Origin: Cryptomeria japonica
Taxonomy: Eukaryota > Streptophyta > Pinopsida > Cupressales > Cupressaceae
NCBI RefSeq assembly: GCF_030272615.1
Contig: NC_081413.1
Span: 442,083,038-442,147,037, forward strand
Reading direction: 5' to 3'
DNA length: 64,000 nt
Part shown: positions 33,825 through 44,919 of the stretch, in pieces
Layout of the letters: every line of letters begins with the position of its first letter
Position numbering within the stretch: position 1 is the stretch's first letter
The notes under the pieces: generated by a model
What the model saw: only the letters and a program-made list of their open reading frames with translations
Database searches by the model: none
Told to the model about the DNA's origin: nothing
Translations under genes and position numbers: made by a program

Positions 33825-35340
33825 TGATGCAAAGCCCTACCCACACACCTAAGGACAAGACAAAATAAGGCTAGACTTATGACCTTCCAAATTATCACAA
33901 GGGTCCTGCAAGGAAGGACTCCACACCTTGGATGAGTCTACTCACAAGTTCACTAGGCTTGGGCCTACTCAAGATGAGTAAATGCCTCAATACCTACCCT
34001 ACACCATCCTATGACACCCTACTCCTAAGGCCTTAGGATTTGGTTCATGTATGGCCATTAGAAACTGGTCCAAGCATTGGTATTGGGATTAGGCTTCAGT
34101 TCCTTAGACCTCCTTTAGAAACCTACCCCCTAGGCTTGTAGCCCTATTTGGTGATAAAATTGGTCTTAACTCCAAAATTTTCCACACACCCATAAATTTT
34201 TTTTACCATTTTGGACACCCTTTTGGAAGTTGTACTGATTCCCAAAATGGTTTGATCTGACCTGCAATTATAAGGTCTGAACCCTTTAGAGGCCAAGAGA
34301 CCTAATAAGGGAAATTAGCCCTATTTTTCAAAGAAACTACCAATCAATGGACTCAAACTAGAAAAATAACTCTATGGGAATGTGGGGGATGGTTAGTAAC
34401 CTCCAATTCCATGGTTTCACATCTAGAATACACCACTATGATGTTTTAGGATGATTGTCCTAAATCTTATCCTAGGTAGTCACATAGAGATGTGTACCTA
34501 ATTTTGCTCCTTTCTCCACACAAACAAGTTTCCCCTACAAAAAAACCATGAAAAATATAAATTATAGAGGCTTATCCTACATCCCTCCAAAGGAAGAGTC
34601 TTCTAATGGACTAGAATGTAAGATAAGGCCATGTTTATCCAAAACCCTCTCCAAACCCTCAATTTACGTGTTGTAGTCAGAAGAATGGAGGGTTATCACT
34701 ACTCCAAAATAATTAGGACCTAATACCACCACCAAAACAAATATATTTCACTCCTCTATCTATTTCATAGATGGTGTGATTCAAATCAATCCGTACAGGC
34801 ACGTGCAACTCTTGCAAACTCAGAATTTATGGGAAAACTTCAGTATTTTTGTATTTTATTGCTTCACAAACTCTAATCACCACAACAAAAACCTTGGGAA
34901 TACTTTCCAAAATTATTATACAACTCTCTAGTAGTTTACAACTGAATTTGGAGTAGGTTGTAGCCATTGAAAGGCTTCACCAAACCGTATTTCAAAAAGT
35001 TGAACTTTTGCACTCAAAAGTTGCATTTTTACAAAACTTGCAATTTTGCAATTTTGCACAAAATGTTGTCAAACTTGCTAAGTTTGGGATCCACACACTT
35101 GCATCAACCAAACACTCCTAAAACATGTCAAAAAACTATCAAACACAAAATTAAACCATCTACTACCTCTATTGACCACATTGTGCCAATTGGCTTATCA
35201 AATTGCCTGATTGGTGACATGGGCTTACATGGTGGGGTTTATCGAATACATGAAACACAAGACATGCTAAGACACTATAATGATCCTAGTCTTCATCCTT
35301 AGAGCCATGATTGGAATTTTTATGAGGTTCCCCTACACCA
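33825..35340 (-). repeat. 5' LTR of element 3
   Basis: 1,516 bases, TGATGCAAAG to CTACACCA, directly followed by the TATAT duplication. No gene is supported inside; apparent open frames on either strand are short and not shared with the 3' LTR. Confidence 0.93.
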
Positions 35341-37439
35341 TATATCAACACCCTAGCATCTTTGAGCAATTGCCTTCCTCTTTCAGGCGTCATTTCTTTC
35401 ATGGCTTGGTCCACTTCCTCCTGGAGTATTCCGAGCATCTCCTCCTCGGTTTTACCTTCGGTGTTGGTTCTGGCCAATGCTCCCTTGTGCTGGCACAAGA
35501 ATGTATTAAATTCCTTAGTGTGAATAAAGTCATTGTCTAAAGTAAATTATTTGTGCTCCAACAACCTGACATCATTGATCTCCTGGATGTCATATTGGTC
35601 AGTTGCCAGATTCATCTATTCATCATGTTCGTATCCAGGTGGATACTCTTCCCTCAATGAATCAACTAAGATAGACTCAAAAATAGACCAAGGAGACATG
35701 TGTGCTAGAGGCTCTGTATCCTTGATGCTCTGTTTTCGGTCTCTGAAGACATATGTTGGAACATCCTCTAAAATCTCTAATTCATGTTCCATAAGCTTGT
35801 TAGCTCTAGCCAAGGGGTCATCCACTCCCTTCATGATATCCTCATTTATCTTTCCTCTGCCAAGCTTCCAGTTGTATGCTCTGGACACTCTGTCATACTT
35901 CATCCTTTTCTCAGTGGCTTCCTACCTTTCTATATTCTAATAAAGTCATCAGGCATCAATGGGACACGCTCTCCAACTTTTAGCTTTTGATAAGTTATTG
36001 CTTCCCTTATGTAACCCTTGAGGTCAAATTTTGGTCTAGGATCACTTTCTACCATTTTATAATAACTTAACTTATTCTGCAACAAGCCGTAACTCTTCGA
36101 ACTCTTGACAATAAAATCTGAGAACACCAATAACCTGGGCACTATGGACTACTTTCCATGATCCATTAAGTGTTTGGCACTGGCTATTGATAATTGCTTG
36201 ACAATCTTAAGGTAAGCTACTCTATCAAACACCGTGATAGGTAGAAAATAGGGTTTTCCCTCAAACCCATACACCCTTATCTGAGTGTAAGCCAAAAAAT
36301 AGTACCAATCACCCCAATTCTGTGTAACTGGAGTGTCCTCGCATAACTCCTTGAGTATGAGGAATCTCTAGACTTCTGGAGATATGGATTGATCACATGG
36401 ATACCCCAGTAATCTATACAATGTTTTAAGAAAGAACTCCTCCAAATGCCAATACTGACTATTTTTGTATCTTTGATCCCATGAAGACAACCACAACTGT
36501 ACATGCTTCCTCATTCTGGCCTTGTCATAAGCTCTGATACACAACCTGTCTGGCCATAACCCGTTATCTTGTCCAATACTCAATATTATATGCATGAGGA
36601 GAGAGTAATATTTGAAATGGACATTGATCATATCCCCTTTCAACTTTTCTAAACCATAATTCACGACCTCAGACAGATAAGCAACAACATCAAACGTTCT
36701 AGGATCCTTTGATTGTAAATCTGTAGAGATTTTTATAGCCATTATATCTATCAAATGGGGGGGCCTCAATTCCTAAGACCAAGGCCACACAGTAGTATGT
36801 ATACTTAAAATAGGGAAAGAAGAGGTTGACATCAAAAGAAGGTTTATCCCCTTCACCGAATGGCATTATTGATCCTGCAACTTTTGGTCTATGGATAGGG
36901 AGTCTCCACCTTTTGTAGATATCTTCCATATTAAAATATTCTTGGGTAAGCTTGTTAGTGTCTATATTCTCTTTAAACCCCCAGTCCAAATCAAATACAC
37001 TCTCTATAACCTCCTTGGTGATGGAAATTATTGGCTTCCCCATATAATCATATATGGTTTTTGTCCTAGGGTCACAATTATTGGCCAAATATTTCATAAG
37101 TTTAACATTCACGAAGACATTTGGCACTGCTAGCTTCCCAAGATTTAGTCTCTACAAGTTGTTTACAGGTTCTGGAGCATTCCTTCACACATATCCAAAG
37201 ATGAACAACTCATGCCCTCTTCTCTCTGTCCAGATGTCTCCTAAATTATCAAATTCATCCTCTAAGCCTTCATCCTCTGACTTAATCTTTTTTGATCGAT
37301 GGCTCGAGGTGGGGAATTGATCTAACAAATCTTGGTCTAATGGGTGAACCTTCTTCTTTTGCCTCTTTGGATTTTCTTCTATAGACTGGGCTTCCTTAGG
37401 CTTCCTAGCCCTAGTTTTCTTAGACGAAGTAGCTTCCAT
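35341..37439 (-). pseudogene. LTR-encoded ORF, copy B, N-terminal part
   Basis: Starts at ATG 37439, chosen because the same ATG and context occur in copy A. Residues 1-35 are Lys/Arg-rich (RARKPKEAQ, KRQKKKVH). TGA at 37185-37187 is shared with copy A. The frame continues at 36699-37127 (DYMGKPIISITKEVIESVFD, NLFFPYFKYTYYCVALVLG), shifts into 36368-36769 (LWLSSWDQRYKN, YWHLEEFFLKTLYRLLGYP), then 35930-36142, 35616-35903 and 35286-35498. It keeps residues lost from copy A near 36590 (YYSLLMHIILSIGQ). It is interrupted at 35341 by element 3 and resumes at 21035. No known enzymatic motif; function unknown. Confidence 0.6.
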
Positions 37440-38581
37440 TGTAATTTCGGAGCTTGGGACTGAGGAATTTACTTGGAGCTCTGGGCCTTCTTCTTTTTCC
37501 TTGAAAAACTCTTTGTGAATTCCTTAGCCAACGTTGCCTGAATTGCCCTCAATTCTGCTATCTTATTGTGATTTTGCAATAGTTTCAGCAGTTACTTCTG
37601 TCTATTATGCAACAGTCATGAGCTTACTCGTTTTGAATTTATGAAGACAAGAATTCATTTATTTCTAGAATGATTTCGCGGCATGGAGTAATTGCCTCGT
37701 CTAATGGTTCCTTTTCCATTTCTTTGATGTTTAGCAGTAGGCAAGATGCTATCGCTTACTTCATTGAAACCTTGTTCTTCGACATTGTTTATTTCTTTCT
37801 CATCAAAAGGTCCCTTTTCATCGAACTCACTTTTGTTTCGATGAGAATATTGTTTTTGCCAATATGCTTTAGGCTTCCATCGAAACATCATCTTTCATTG
37901 AAATGGGTCCCACTCCTTTTCCTGAGTGTTTAATTCTAATGGGAGATTTTGTCTTTTTACTTTTCGACAAAACCTAGCCTGTCGTTGCACCCTGAAATAG
38001 TTTGTTCGATGTCTAAGTCCTATAATTGATTGGTCATCGATGAGTGATCTCCTCATCTCACTAGATACCACTGTGTTGATGAAACTTGTCATTTCACCAA
38101 GAGAAAAAACCCTTCCATCGATGATCAATCCTTCCTCGATGACTTTTGCTTTGTCGGGAAGACTTAAAACATCGGCCTATTGCTTTATCGGTTCTTCATT
38201 ACCCACATCTCCTCGAAATAGTATCGTTGCTAGCTTTTAAATGTATTTTTTGATAGAACCAATGCCTTCGGTGAATCCCTTTCGAGTCTACTCCCAACCA
38301 TGGTCTCTTCAATGGTTTATTTTATTGAGGAAGCATTTAACCATTTCTTCGACACACTCGATAAATCTTTTTCAGTGAAACTAAGCCTTTCGGTGAGAGT
38401 TAATTATGTTCATCCAATGGTTGAATTTGGCCGATAAGGGTTGTGAACCTAATGTCAATGAAACTTTCAATGGTCTTTATAGGAACTCTTAAAGGTACAC
38501 TTAATCATTTTTTTTTAGAAATCTTCTAAAGTTTCAACATGAACTCATGGTTTATTGTCATTATAAATAAACTATTCAACA
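35341..38581 (-). repeat. LTR copy B (5' LTR) of element 2, 5'-terminal part
   Basis: Direct copy of 8036-11228. It ends TTCAACA at 38581. The part 37440-38581 upstream of the ORF is non-coding and would hold the promoter. I cannot place a TATA box with confidence. Confidence 0.65.
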
Positions 38582-39205
38582 CTAGGCATAAGAATAGAAT
38601 GATTAACCTGACTAGGTTATTGAGTATGACCAAGGACTTTAGTACAAATTTTCATAGGCATGATATTAGTGTCAATAATATGAGCAAGGCCACACAACAA
38701 ATCAATGCCAATTTTATCACTTTGAACTATTCTCTTTAATCCCTCAATCAATGGGATTTCCTCACTTTTTGGGTATTGTTGACTCATCTATTATTAAAGA
38801 TTTTCAAATTCATTGTCAATATTCTCCAATTGATCAATGGAAACCATAGTTAGTGATTCACCCTCATCATGAGAATTATGTAAAGAATGGGGATAAATAA
38901 CATTAAATGTTGGAATAGAATAACCACCCACATTCTCATGAAATAAGTTATTCAAATTAGGCTCCATATCCTTAGTAATTAAACCTTGGGAAGCCTTAAT
39001 TCTACAACTTCTTCTCACGAGAATATTATAGGTAGGAATAATAGTAGTAAAACTCATGCACAATGGAGGGATATTTAAATTTGAAAATTATGATTAAGAA
39101 ATACAAATTATTGTGAGAATGATTGTTTAACCAATTAATTAAGCAATTTGATTTCTCAATTTGAAAAATAAAAGCATCTAGATAACAACATAACATTCAT
39201 AAATA
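38582..39205 (-). other. Unassigned flank between element 2 and the LINE
   Basis: AT-rich stretch holding one minus-strand frame (38794-39063, 89 codons, wording SCRIKASQGLITKDMEPNLN) that I do not recognise. It may belong to the older sequence into which both element 2 and the LINE inserted. The last 14 bases are the left LINE target duplication. Confidence 0.4.
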
Positions 39206-41900
39206 AAAGAATCTTGATGTTAATGGAATTGCCATGTATAAAGTTTCCAGAAAACTTAAAAACATCAAAACCAACATTAAGACTTAGAACAAGAAGGTCT
39301 TTGGTGATATCTTTGATTCAAAGAAAAAATTAAAGGAGGAATTGGACTAGATACAAAACTCAATCCAGAAAGAAGGCTACAAAAAGTATTCCAAAGCCAT
39401 GGAAGATGATGTTCTAGTCAAAATCCACAACATTATTTCTAGGGCAGAGATCTAGGGCTATATGGTTGAAGGCAGGGGTTAGAAACACTAAATTTTTCCA
39501 CATGACTTCTCTAAAACACAAGGCAGTGAATAGAATCACAAGACTGATTGTTGAAAATAGCACTCTACTTAATAAGGATGAAATAAGGGATGAAGCTGTC
39601 AAATTCTTCAAGCAACTCCTTTCTAGTAACAAAGACATTGATTAGACCCATCATCTCAACTTGGTTAATATTATTCCTAAGTCATTAACCCTATTCAGAA
39701 TAAGGCCCTTACTGCTATCCTGTCTACTGGAGAAATCAAAAAAGCTGTCTTTTCATTTCAAGGGGATAAAGCTCCGAGTCTTGACAGTTTCCCTATGTTT
39801 TTCTTCCAAAATTTCTGGCATATTGTGGGGGAAGACACAGTTAATGTGGTCAAAGAATTCTTTGGATCTAGAAGAATCCTTAAGGAACTTAATTCCACTT
39901 TTATAGCCTTAATCCCCAAAGTTGCTAGGGCGGACTCTATGGGAAACTTTAGGCAAATTAGCCTATGCAACTCTTTCTACAAAATCATATCCAAAGTTAT
40001 GACCACTAGAATTTTGGTGGTGCTTCCCTTCATCATCTTTGAGGAGCAGAAAGGTTTTGTTCCTAGTAGGCAGATCCTGGACTCAATTATTCTTGTTCAT
40101 GAGAACATTCATTCCCTCAGTGCTGCTAAAAAAGAAGGTTTCTTGATAAAGTTGGATTTGGTGAAGGCTTATGATAGAGTTGAGTGGGATGATGTCTTCA
40201 AAATCATGGGGGCTTTTGGTTTTGATGATAAGGTAATCAAAATAATCAGAGAATTGATCACTACTCCTATGTTCTCTATACTGATTAATGGATCTCCTAC
40301 AAACTTTTTTAAAACTTCAAGAGGGCTTAGACAAGGAGATCCCATATCTCCTATCCTTTTTATCATTCTGGCTAAAAGTATGAGTAGATTGATTCATAAG
40401 TTGAAACAAAGCAAAACTATCAAAGGTCTTCAACCTTCCTCTGCTAATATTTTTTGCACTCATCAACAGTTTGTTGATGACACTATCATCATGGGATAAT
40501 CTTCAGTCAAGGAGGCTGATGCCTTCAAAACAGATCTTAACTCCTATGCTTTGGCTACTGGTCAGCAAGTCAATTGGGACAAATCAACTATGTACTTCCT
40601 CCATACTCCAGTCATAAGACAACAGAAAATTGCTAAAATTATTGGGTGCAAAGTGGAAATGCTCCCTTCCACCTATATGGGCCTTCCCTTGGGGTTAGCT
40701 CACCCAAATTCCTTCTGGAATATGCTTATTGATAAAATTAATAAAAGACTTGCTGGATGGAAAGGTTCAATGTTATCTCAGGCTAGGAAACTGCAGCTCC
40801 TTCAAGCTACTCTTCAAAATCTCCCTGTTTATGCACTCAGCCTATTTGGTATCCCGGTTAAATTTGCTCAAGCTATGGAAAGAATTCAGAAGATATTTTT
40901 ATTGTCAGGAGTGGAAGAAAAAAAGAGAATACCCTTGGTTGCCTGGGACAAAGTGTGTAGACCAAAGAACAAAGGAGGGTTGGGGATTAAAGCACTAAAA
41001 ACCTTTAACAAAGCTCTTCTTGCTAAACAATTATGAAGAGCCTATGATACTAAGAAAGATTGGAATCAAATTTGGTTTGATAAATACATTTAGAATCAGA
41101 CCATCCAAGGGATCCTTAACTCTAAAGATATCCCTGCTAGATACTTCATCTGGAATAGCATTACCAAATCCATAAAAGTGGCAAAAGCTAGGGCTGGATG
41201 GGTCCTTGGAAAAGGTGATAGAATAAGGTTTTGGGAAGACCCCTGGATGAAGAATGAAGCCCTTTATGATCAAAACAATAGGAAAATTATTGAGGAGTGT
41301 AAAAGGAGGTTTGGGCTTATGTTATGTGACTACTGGAAGGAGGACAAGTGGGTTAGGCTTGATGACACCCATTCTAGATTTTCCTCTCTCCAGAAGGAGT
41401 TGTTGTCCTTTTCCCCTGACAAAGGCTATGATGATGTTTTCCTCTGGAAAAGTGATCCTAAAGGTGAATTTACGGTTGCCTCTACCTATAAAAACACTTT
41501 TTCTCAAACTAGCAATCCCATTTAGAGTAAAGTTTGGAACAACATTTTGATCCCTAAAGTCAACATTTTCTTTTGGCTTTCTTCTCATTATAGCACCCTT
41601 ACTCTTGACAATTTAATCCGAAGAGGCTTCAAATTCCCTAATAGATGTGAGCTATCCCAAAAGGAGGGGGAGTTAGTTGATCATCTCTTTTTTCACTACT
41701 CCTTTACCTAGGATATTTGGTGCAAAATGTGGGAAAAATGGAAAGTTAATTGGGTCATGAACAAGATCATCAAGGATATTATCTAGCAATGGAATTTTCC
41801 AACCAAATGCCAAATCATCAAGAATGTTTGGTCTTTGACCCTCCCCATGATCTGCTAGGGGATCTGGAAAGAAAGAAATAGTAGGATATTTAGGGAAGCT
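39206..41900 (+). pseudogene. LINE reverse transcriptase, 5'-truncated and broken
   Basis: Non-LTR reverse transcriptase, which would prime on nicked target DNA. The linker before RT is at 39206-39790 with frame changes. RT is open at 39795-40499: ALIPKVARADSMGNFRQISL, KGFVPSRQI, KLDLVKAYDRVEWD, RGLRQGDPISPILF and the catalytic box FVDDTIIMG. The thumb is at 40551-41036 (STYMGLPLGLAHPN, LAGWKGSMLSQARKLQLLQ, KKGGLGI-type wording). The C-terminal part follows at 41178-41525 (GWVLGKGDRIRFWEDPW), then a zf-RVT-like region to about 41900 with several TAG stops. The RT core residues appear intact, but stops at 40497, 41034 and beyond break the frame. Confidence 0.92.
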
Positions 41901-41915
41901 AAGTGTAATACTCAG

Positions 41916-42563
41916 GTGGTCTTTGAAAAAATATGCAGGGCTATAAAGGAGAACATCAACATTCCTCACAAGAATAATCAGCAATGGTCTATTACTAATA
42001 TGAATGATATGGAAAGAGAAATCCTCACCGAATGGAACCTAATGCATAAGGTATATAGATCAGAAAATAAGAATAAGAGAGATAACATTGTATGGAAGTT
42101 TCCTGAATATGATTGGATAAAGGTTAATTTTGATGGGGCTGCTAAAGGGAACCCTGGAAAGGCTGGTGGAGGAGGAGTTATCAGAAATGCTCAAGGAATT
42201 TGCATTGCTACTTTTGCTTCTCCTTTTGGGGTCCAAAATAACCATGTGGCTGAAGCTTTGGCAATGCTAAAGAGCCTCCAGCTAGCTTAGGAATTCAAAT
42301 TCAAAAAAATTTGGCTCGAAGGGGACTCTTCAAACATCATACAAGCCCTCAAAGGTACAAGTTCTGTTTCTTGGAATATTACCAATTTATTTAAAAATGC
42401 TAAAGATATTCTAAATAACTATGTTAGCATTAGTATAACTCATACCTTTAGAGAGGGCAATAAGGTTGCAGATATCCTAGCCAATGAAGGGGTCAATTTG
42501 GAGAAGGATGTCAAATACATTGGAGAAACTCACATCAAACGGGAGGTTAAAGAGCAATTATAA
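41916..42563 (+). pseudogene. LINE C-terminal RNase H domain
   Basis: The frame 41916-42563 is open except for one TAG at 42288-42290. Catalytic acids are visible: Asp in VNFDGAAKGNPGKAGGGGV, Glu in HVAEALAML, Asp in LEGDSSNII, and a last Asp in NKVADILANEG. It terminates at TAA 42561-42563. Such an RNase H at the end of ORF2 is known from plant L1 elements. It is among the best-kept domains in the window. Confidence 0.9.
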
Positions 42564-42573
42564 TTTGATCGCA

Positions 42574-44460
42574 TCAATGGGTCAAGTTAATCTCATGATT
42601 AATTTCTGGGGAACAAGTTCCAAAGATAGATTTTGGGGGCAGATTAACTGTTAGATTATGAGTGTTTTTCAGCATCATATCCAAGATCATATGTGTGCGA
42701 AAGATTATAGTAATAATAGTTGGGTTTGTGCAGCCATAAGCAGCAATTTCAAAAATATGAAAGAGTCTTTACACGGGAAGTCCAAAAATAACAAGTTTTC
42801 AGAGTTTTATCTGTGGATTGAGAACTGTAGTAGTGGGTATCTTTACTTGGAGCTTAGAATGGGCGGTAACCTAAATAGGAACAAGCCTCTAGGATGCAAG
42901 AATTGGAAGAGTGAAAGAAAGGTTTGGAGAAGGCTCCACAGACACGGCTTCACTGACTATATGGAAAAGCTTCATGGAAGCAAAAATTCTGTGTCTTATG
43001 GTTTTGCTAAAAGTTGGAGTAACAACAAAGCCACCATGTTTGGGGAGATTTGGTAAATCGATGAAAAATTGATTGCAGAGGTCACAGGGGTCAAGACAGA
43101 GGGGACTAAATTCTACAAGGATCGGAAGTATGCAGCTGAAGCTTTCAAAAATTTCCTGAAGTCAGAGGATGAGAAGGGCAAGCTTGAGAAGAAGGACAAC
43201 ATCTCCTACTACACTCCCCAGTAGGTAAAGCCTTTCTGGCAAAAAGTTCTTAGGGATTTAATGGAATATTTGACTGTGGATGGTAGATTTACAAAAATTT
43301 ATAACTATCATTTCACTATCTTGAACCATTTTTGTCATGGGGCTAAAATATCCCTGCCTTTCTATTTAGCATTCTCTCTAAACGAGAGCCTTGCAGACCA
43401 TGCTAAAAAGCCTAATTCTTACCCTTTAGCCCACCAGGGGCTCATTCTGCTAATATATGAACATATTAAGGATAAGGCTAGGGAAACCAAGGATGTTCCT
43501 TTGATCATTAAAGCTCATATATCTGAGAGTTGCAAAGACTCTGACTCAAATGGGGATCAGTCCAACACCCCTACCCATAAAAAAAGGAAAGTTGAAATAG
43601 GGCATGAAGAAAAGGAGGTGCATTGTGATGAAGAAGAGGAAAAGGATAAGGACACTGATACTGAAATAGAGCTAAATAAGGATGAGAACTATGGTGAAGG
43701 GGAGGAAGGGGGTAATTCTGAAAACCCTCACTCTAACCCTAAGGGTTCGAAAAGTGAGAATGAGGCTCTAAATCCTAAGGAGTATGACAACCCTAACGCT
43801 GAGGAGACCAAACAGGGCAAGGACTCTGCGGACACCATCTTGGACACTGCCCGCAACTACACTCTTGAATTCTTCAATTTCTAGAAATGGGTTGTTGAAA
43901 ACATCACCATTATGTAGGGTAAGCAAAGGGAGCTAGAAGATAAGATTAATAAGCTGATTAAGAGGTCTGATTCTGGGAAATAGAATGAGGATATGGAAAA
44001 TAGTGAAGTGGAGGAGGAAATGGAGATGGAGGACTCGTTGGAGAAAGATCTGATTAAAGGGGAACTAAAACATTTGGAGGATGTTATTAGAACTATGAAA
44101 GAGCAGGTGGAGGAGGACAAAGACAACGTCAACACCCGGATTGCCCGTAATGAGAAGGATTTGAAAATCCTTATGAACCATAGCCTCCAAGTCCTTAAAG
44201 TTTCTTCCTAGAATATGAACGCACTAGTGGATCATTTGGAAAAGAAAAATCAGGATAAGAACCTGGTAATTATAGAAGATGCTCCAACCTCCAGCCCTAC
44301 CTGCCAGAACCCTAGGCGCAGAACTAGGTAGACCACTATTGAGAAGGACACCAAAATGAAAGAGAGTCAGATTGGATAGGAAAAAAATGACTTGAGGGAA
44401 GTGGCCAAGGCGATGATGCTCTTGGTACATAATGCTAAGGAAACAATGAAGAGTTTTTAA
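42574..44460 (+). pseudogene. LINE ORF3: unknown 628-codon frame after pol
   Basis: One frame from ATG 42574 to TAA 44458-44460, offset from the RNase H frame by 10 bases. It is interrupted by about nine in-frame stops, eight of them TAG (42652, 43222, 43882, 43915, 43981, 44209 and others), and no frameshift. Residues about 215-300 are a conserved-looking helical block (VKPFWQKVLRDLMEYLTVDG, ILNHFCHGAKISLPFYLAF). A basic KKRKVE at residues 336-341 resembles a nuclear localisation signal. An acidic, Glu/Asp-rich stretch follows, then a probable coiled coil near 470-540 (EMEDSLEKDLIKGEL, EEDKDNVNTRIARNEKD). No zinc knuckle or RRM. It is not the usual L1 ORF1, which precedes pol. Function unknown. 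Confidence 0.72.
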
Positions 44461-44635
44461 TTATCTTGTAATGCTGGGCTTGGGGTCAATTTCTTGCTAG
44501 CCTCTTCCTCTCCTTTTCTCTGCTGCTGGTTTTTTTGCTGGTCTTTTGCAGCTGTCTTGTTTTGTTTCCTTCTTGAATATCTTTTGAATGTAATCGGGTT
44601 TCGGGTCCCTTAAAACCTGTTTTTACTTAATCAAA
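44461..44635 (+). other. LINE 3' UTR
   Basis: T-rich sequence with GTAATCGGGTTTCGGGTCCC near the end, ending TTAATCAAA before the target duplication. There is no long poly(A); the end is a short A-rich run. Confidence 0.75.
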
Positions 44636-44801
44636 AACATTCATAAATATCAAATCTGAAAATTGATTTGAAAACTTGTGCACTCCACATGATAAATTTT
44701 AGAATTATAAATTAGGGTTTTTGTAAATTCAACCACTAAATTTATGCAATTCAATTTGCAAATAAGATCTAGGAGGGAAGATTTGAATTTTAAATGAAAT
44801 G

Positions 44802-44919
44802 AATAATCAGATCTGAAATAATAAATCCAAACTAGACAACCCTCAAGCTCAATTTTAGAATTAAAAATTAGGAGTTTTCTGAATTTAACCTCTAAATTTT
44901 TGAAATTCAATGAAAAATT
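44802..44919. repeat. Left copy of a 118-bp direct duplication flanking element E
   Basis: 118 bases from AATAATCAGATCTG to CAATGAAAAATT, ending exactly at the LTR start of element E (44920). The matching copy, 47389-47505, begins exactly after its 3' LTR. The two differ at about five positions. The sequence to the left (44650-44801) is a more distant relative of the same unit (TTTTAGAATTATAAATTAGG), so the flank may be a short degenerate tandem repeat. Confidence 0.85.

Larger units (their letters stand above)
21031..35345 (-). mobile_element. Element 3: chromovirus-type Ty3/gypsy element, complete but decayed, TSD TATAT
   Basis: The element spans 21036-35340 with TATAT at 21031-21035 and 35341-35345. 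LTRs start TGATGCA on the plus strand and end ACCA. The internal order on the minus strand is primer site, gag with degenerate zinc knuckle, protease, RT, RNase H, integrase, chromodomain, polypurine tract. N1 is inserted in its 3' LTR. Without N1 the element is about 7.65 kb. It sits inside LTR copy B of element 2. Confidence 0.93.
8036..38581 (-). mobile_element. Element 2: Tat-like Ty3/gypsy element with giant ORF-bearing LTRs, nested host of other elements
   Basis: The internal region (11229-18928, minus) has gag, protease, an extra RNase H, RT-RNase H and integrase. It is flanked by two direct copies of one long sequence: copy A at 8036-11228 and copy B at 18929-21035 plus 35341-38581, roughly 88-90% identical by eye where they overlap. 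Copy A directly follows the integrase end and copy B directly follows a primer site, which is what LTRs would do. If so, the LTR is about 5.3 kb. Weak points: no clear polypurine tract beside copy A, a terminal TA instead of CA in copy A, and the left end of copy A is off the window beyond element 1. Confidence 0.62.
39192..44649 (+). mobile_element. L1-type LINE with RNase H and an extra downstream ORF, 5'-truncated, 14-bp TSD
   Basis: The element spans 39206-44635 and is flanked by a perfect 14-bp duplication, AACATTCATAAATA, at 39192-39205 and 44636-44649. It begins inside the endonuclease-RT linker, so ORF1 and the endonuclease are absent, as is usual after incomplete reverse transcription. 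The order is RT, zinc-finger-like region, RNase H, ORF3, then a T-rich 3' UTR with the TCGGGTTTCGGGTCCC wording seen at plant L1 ends. The TSD shows that ORF3 was part of the mobilised transcript. Confidence 0.9.
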
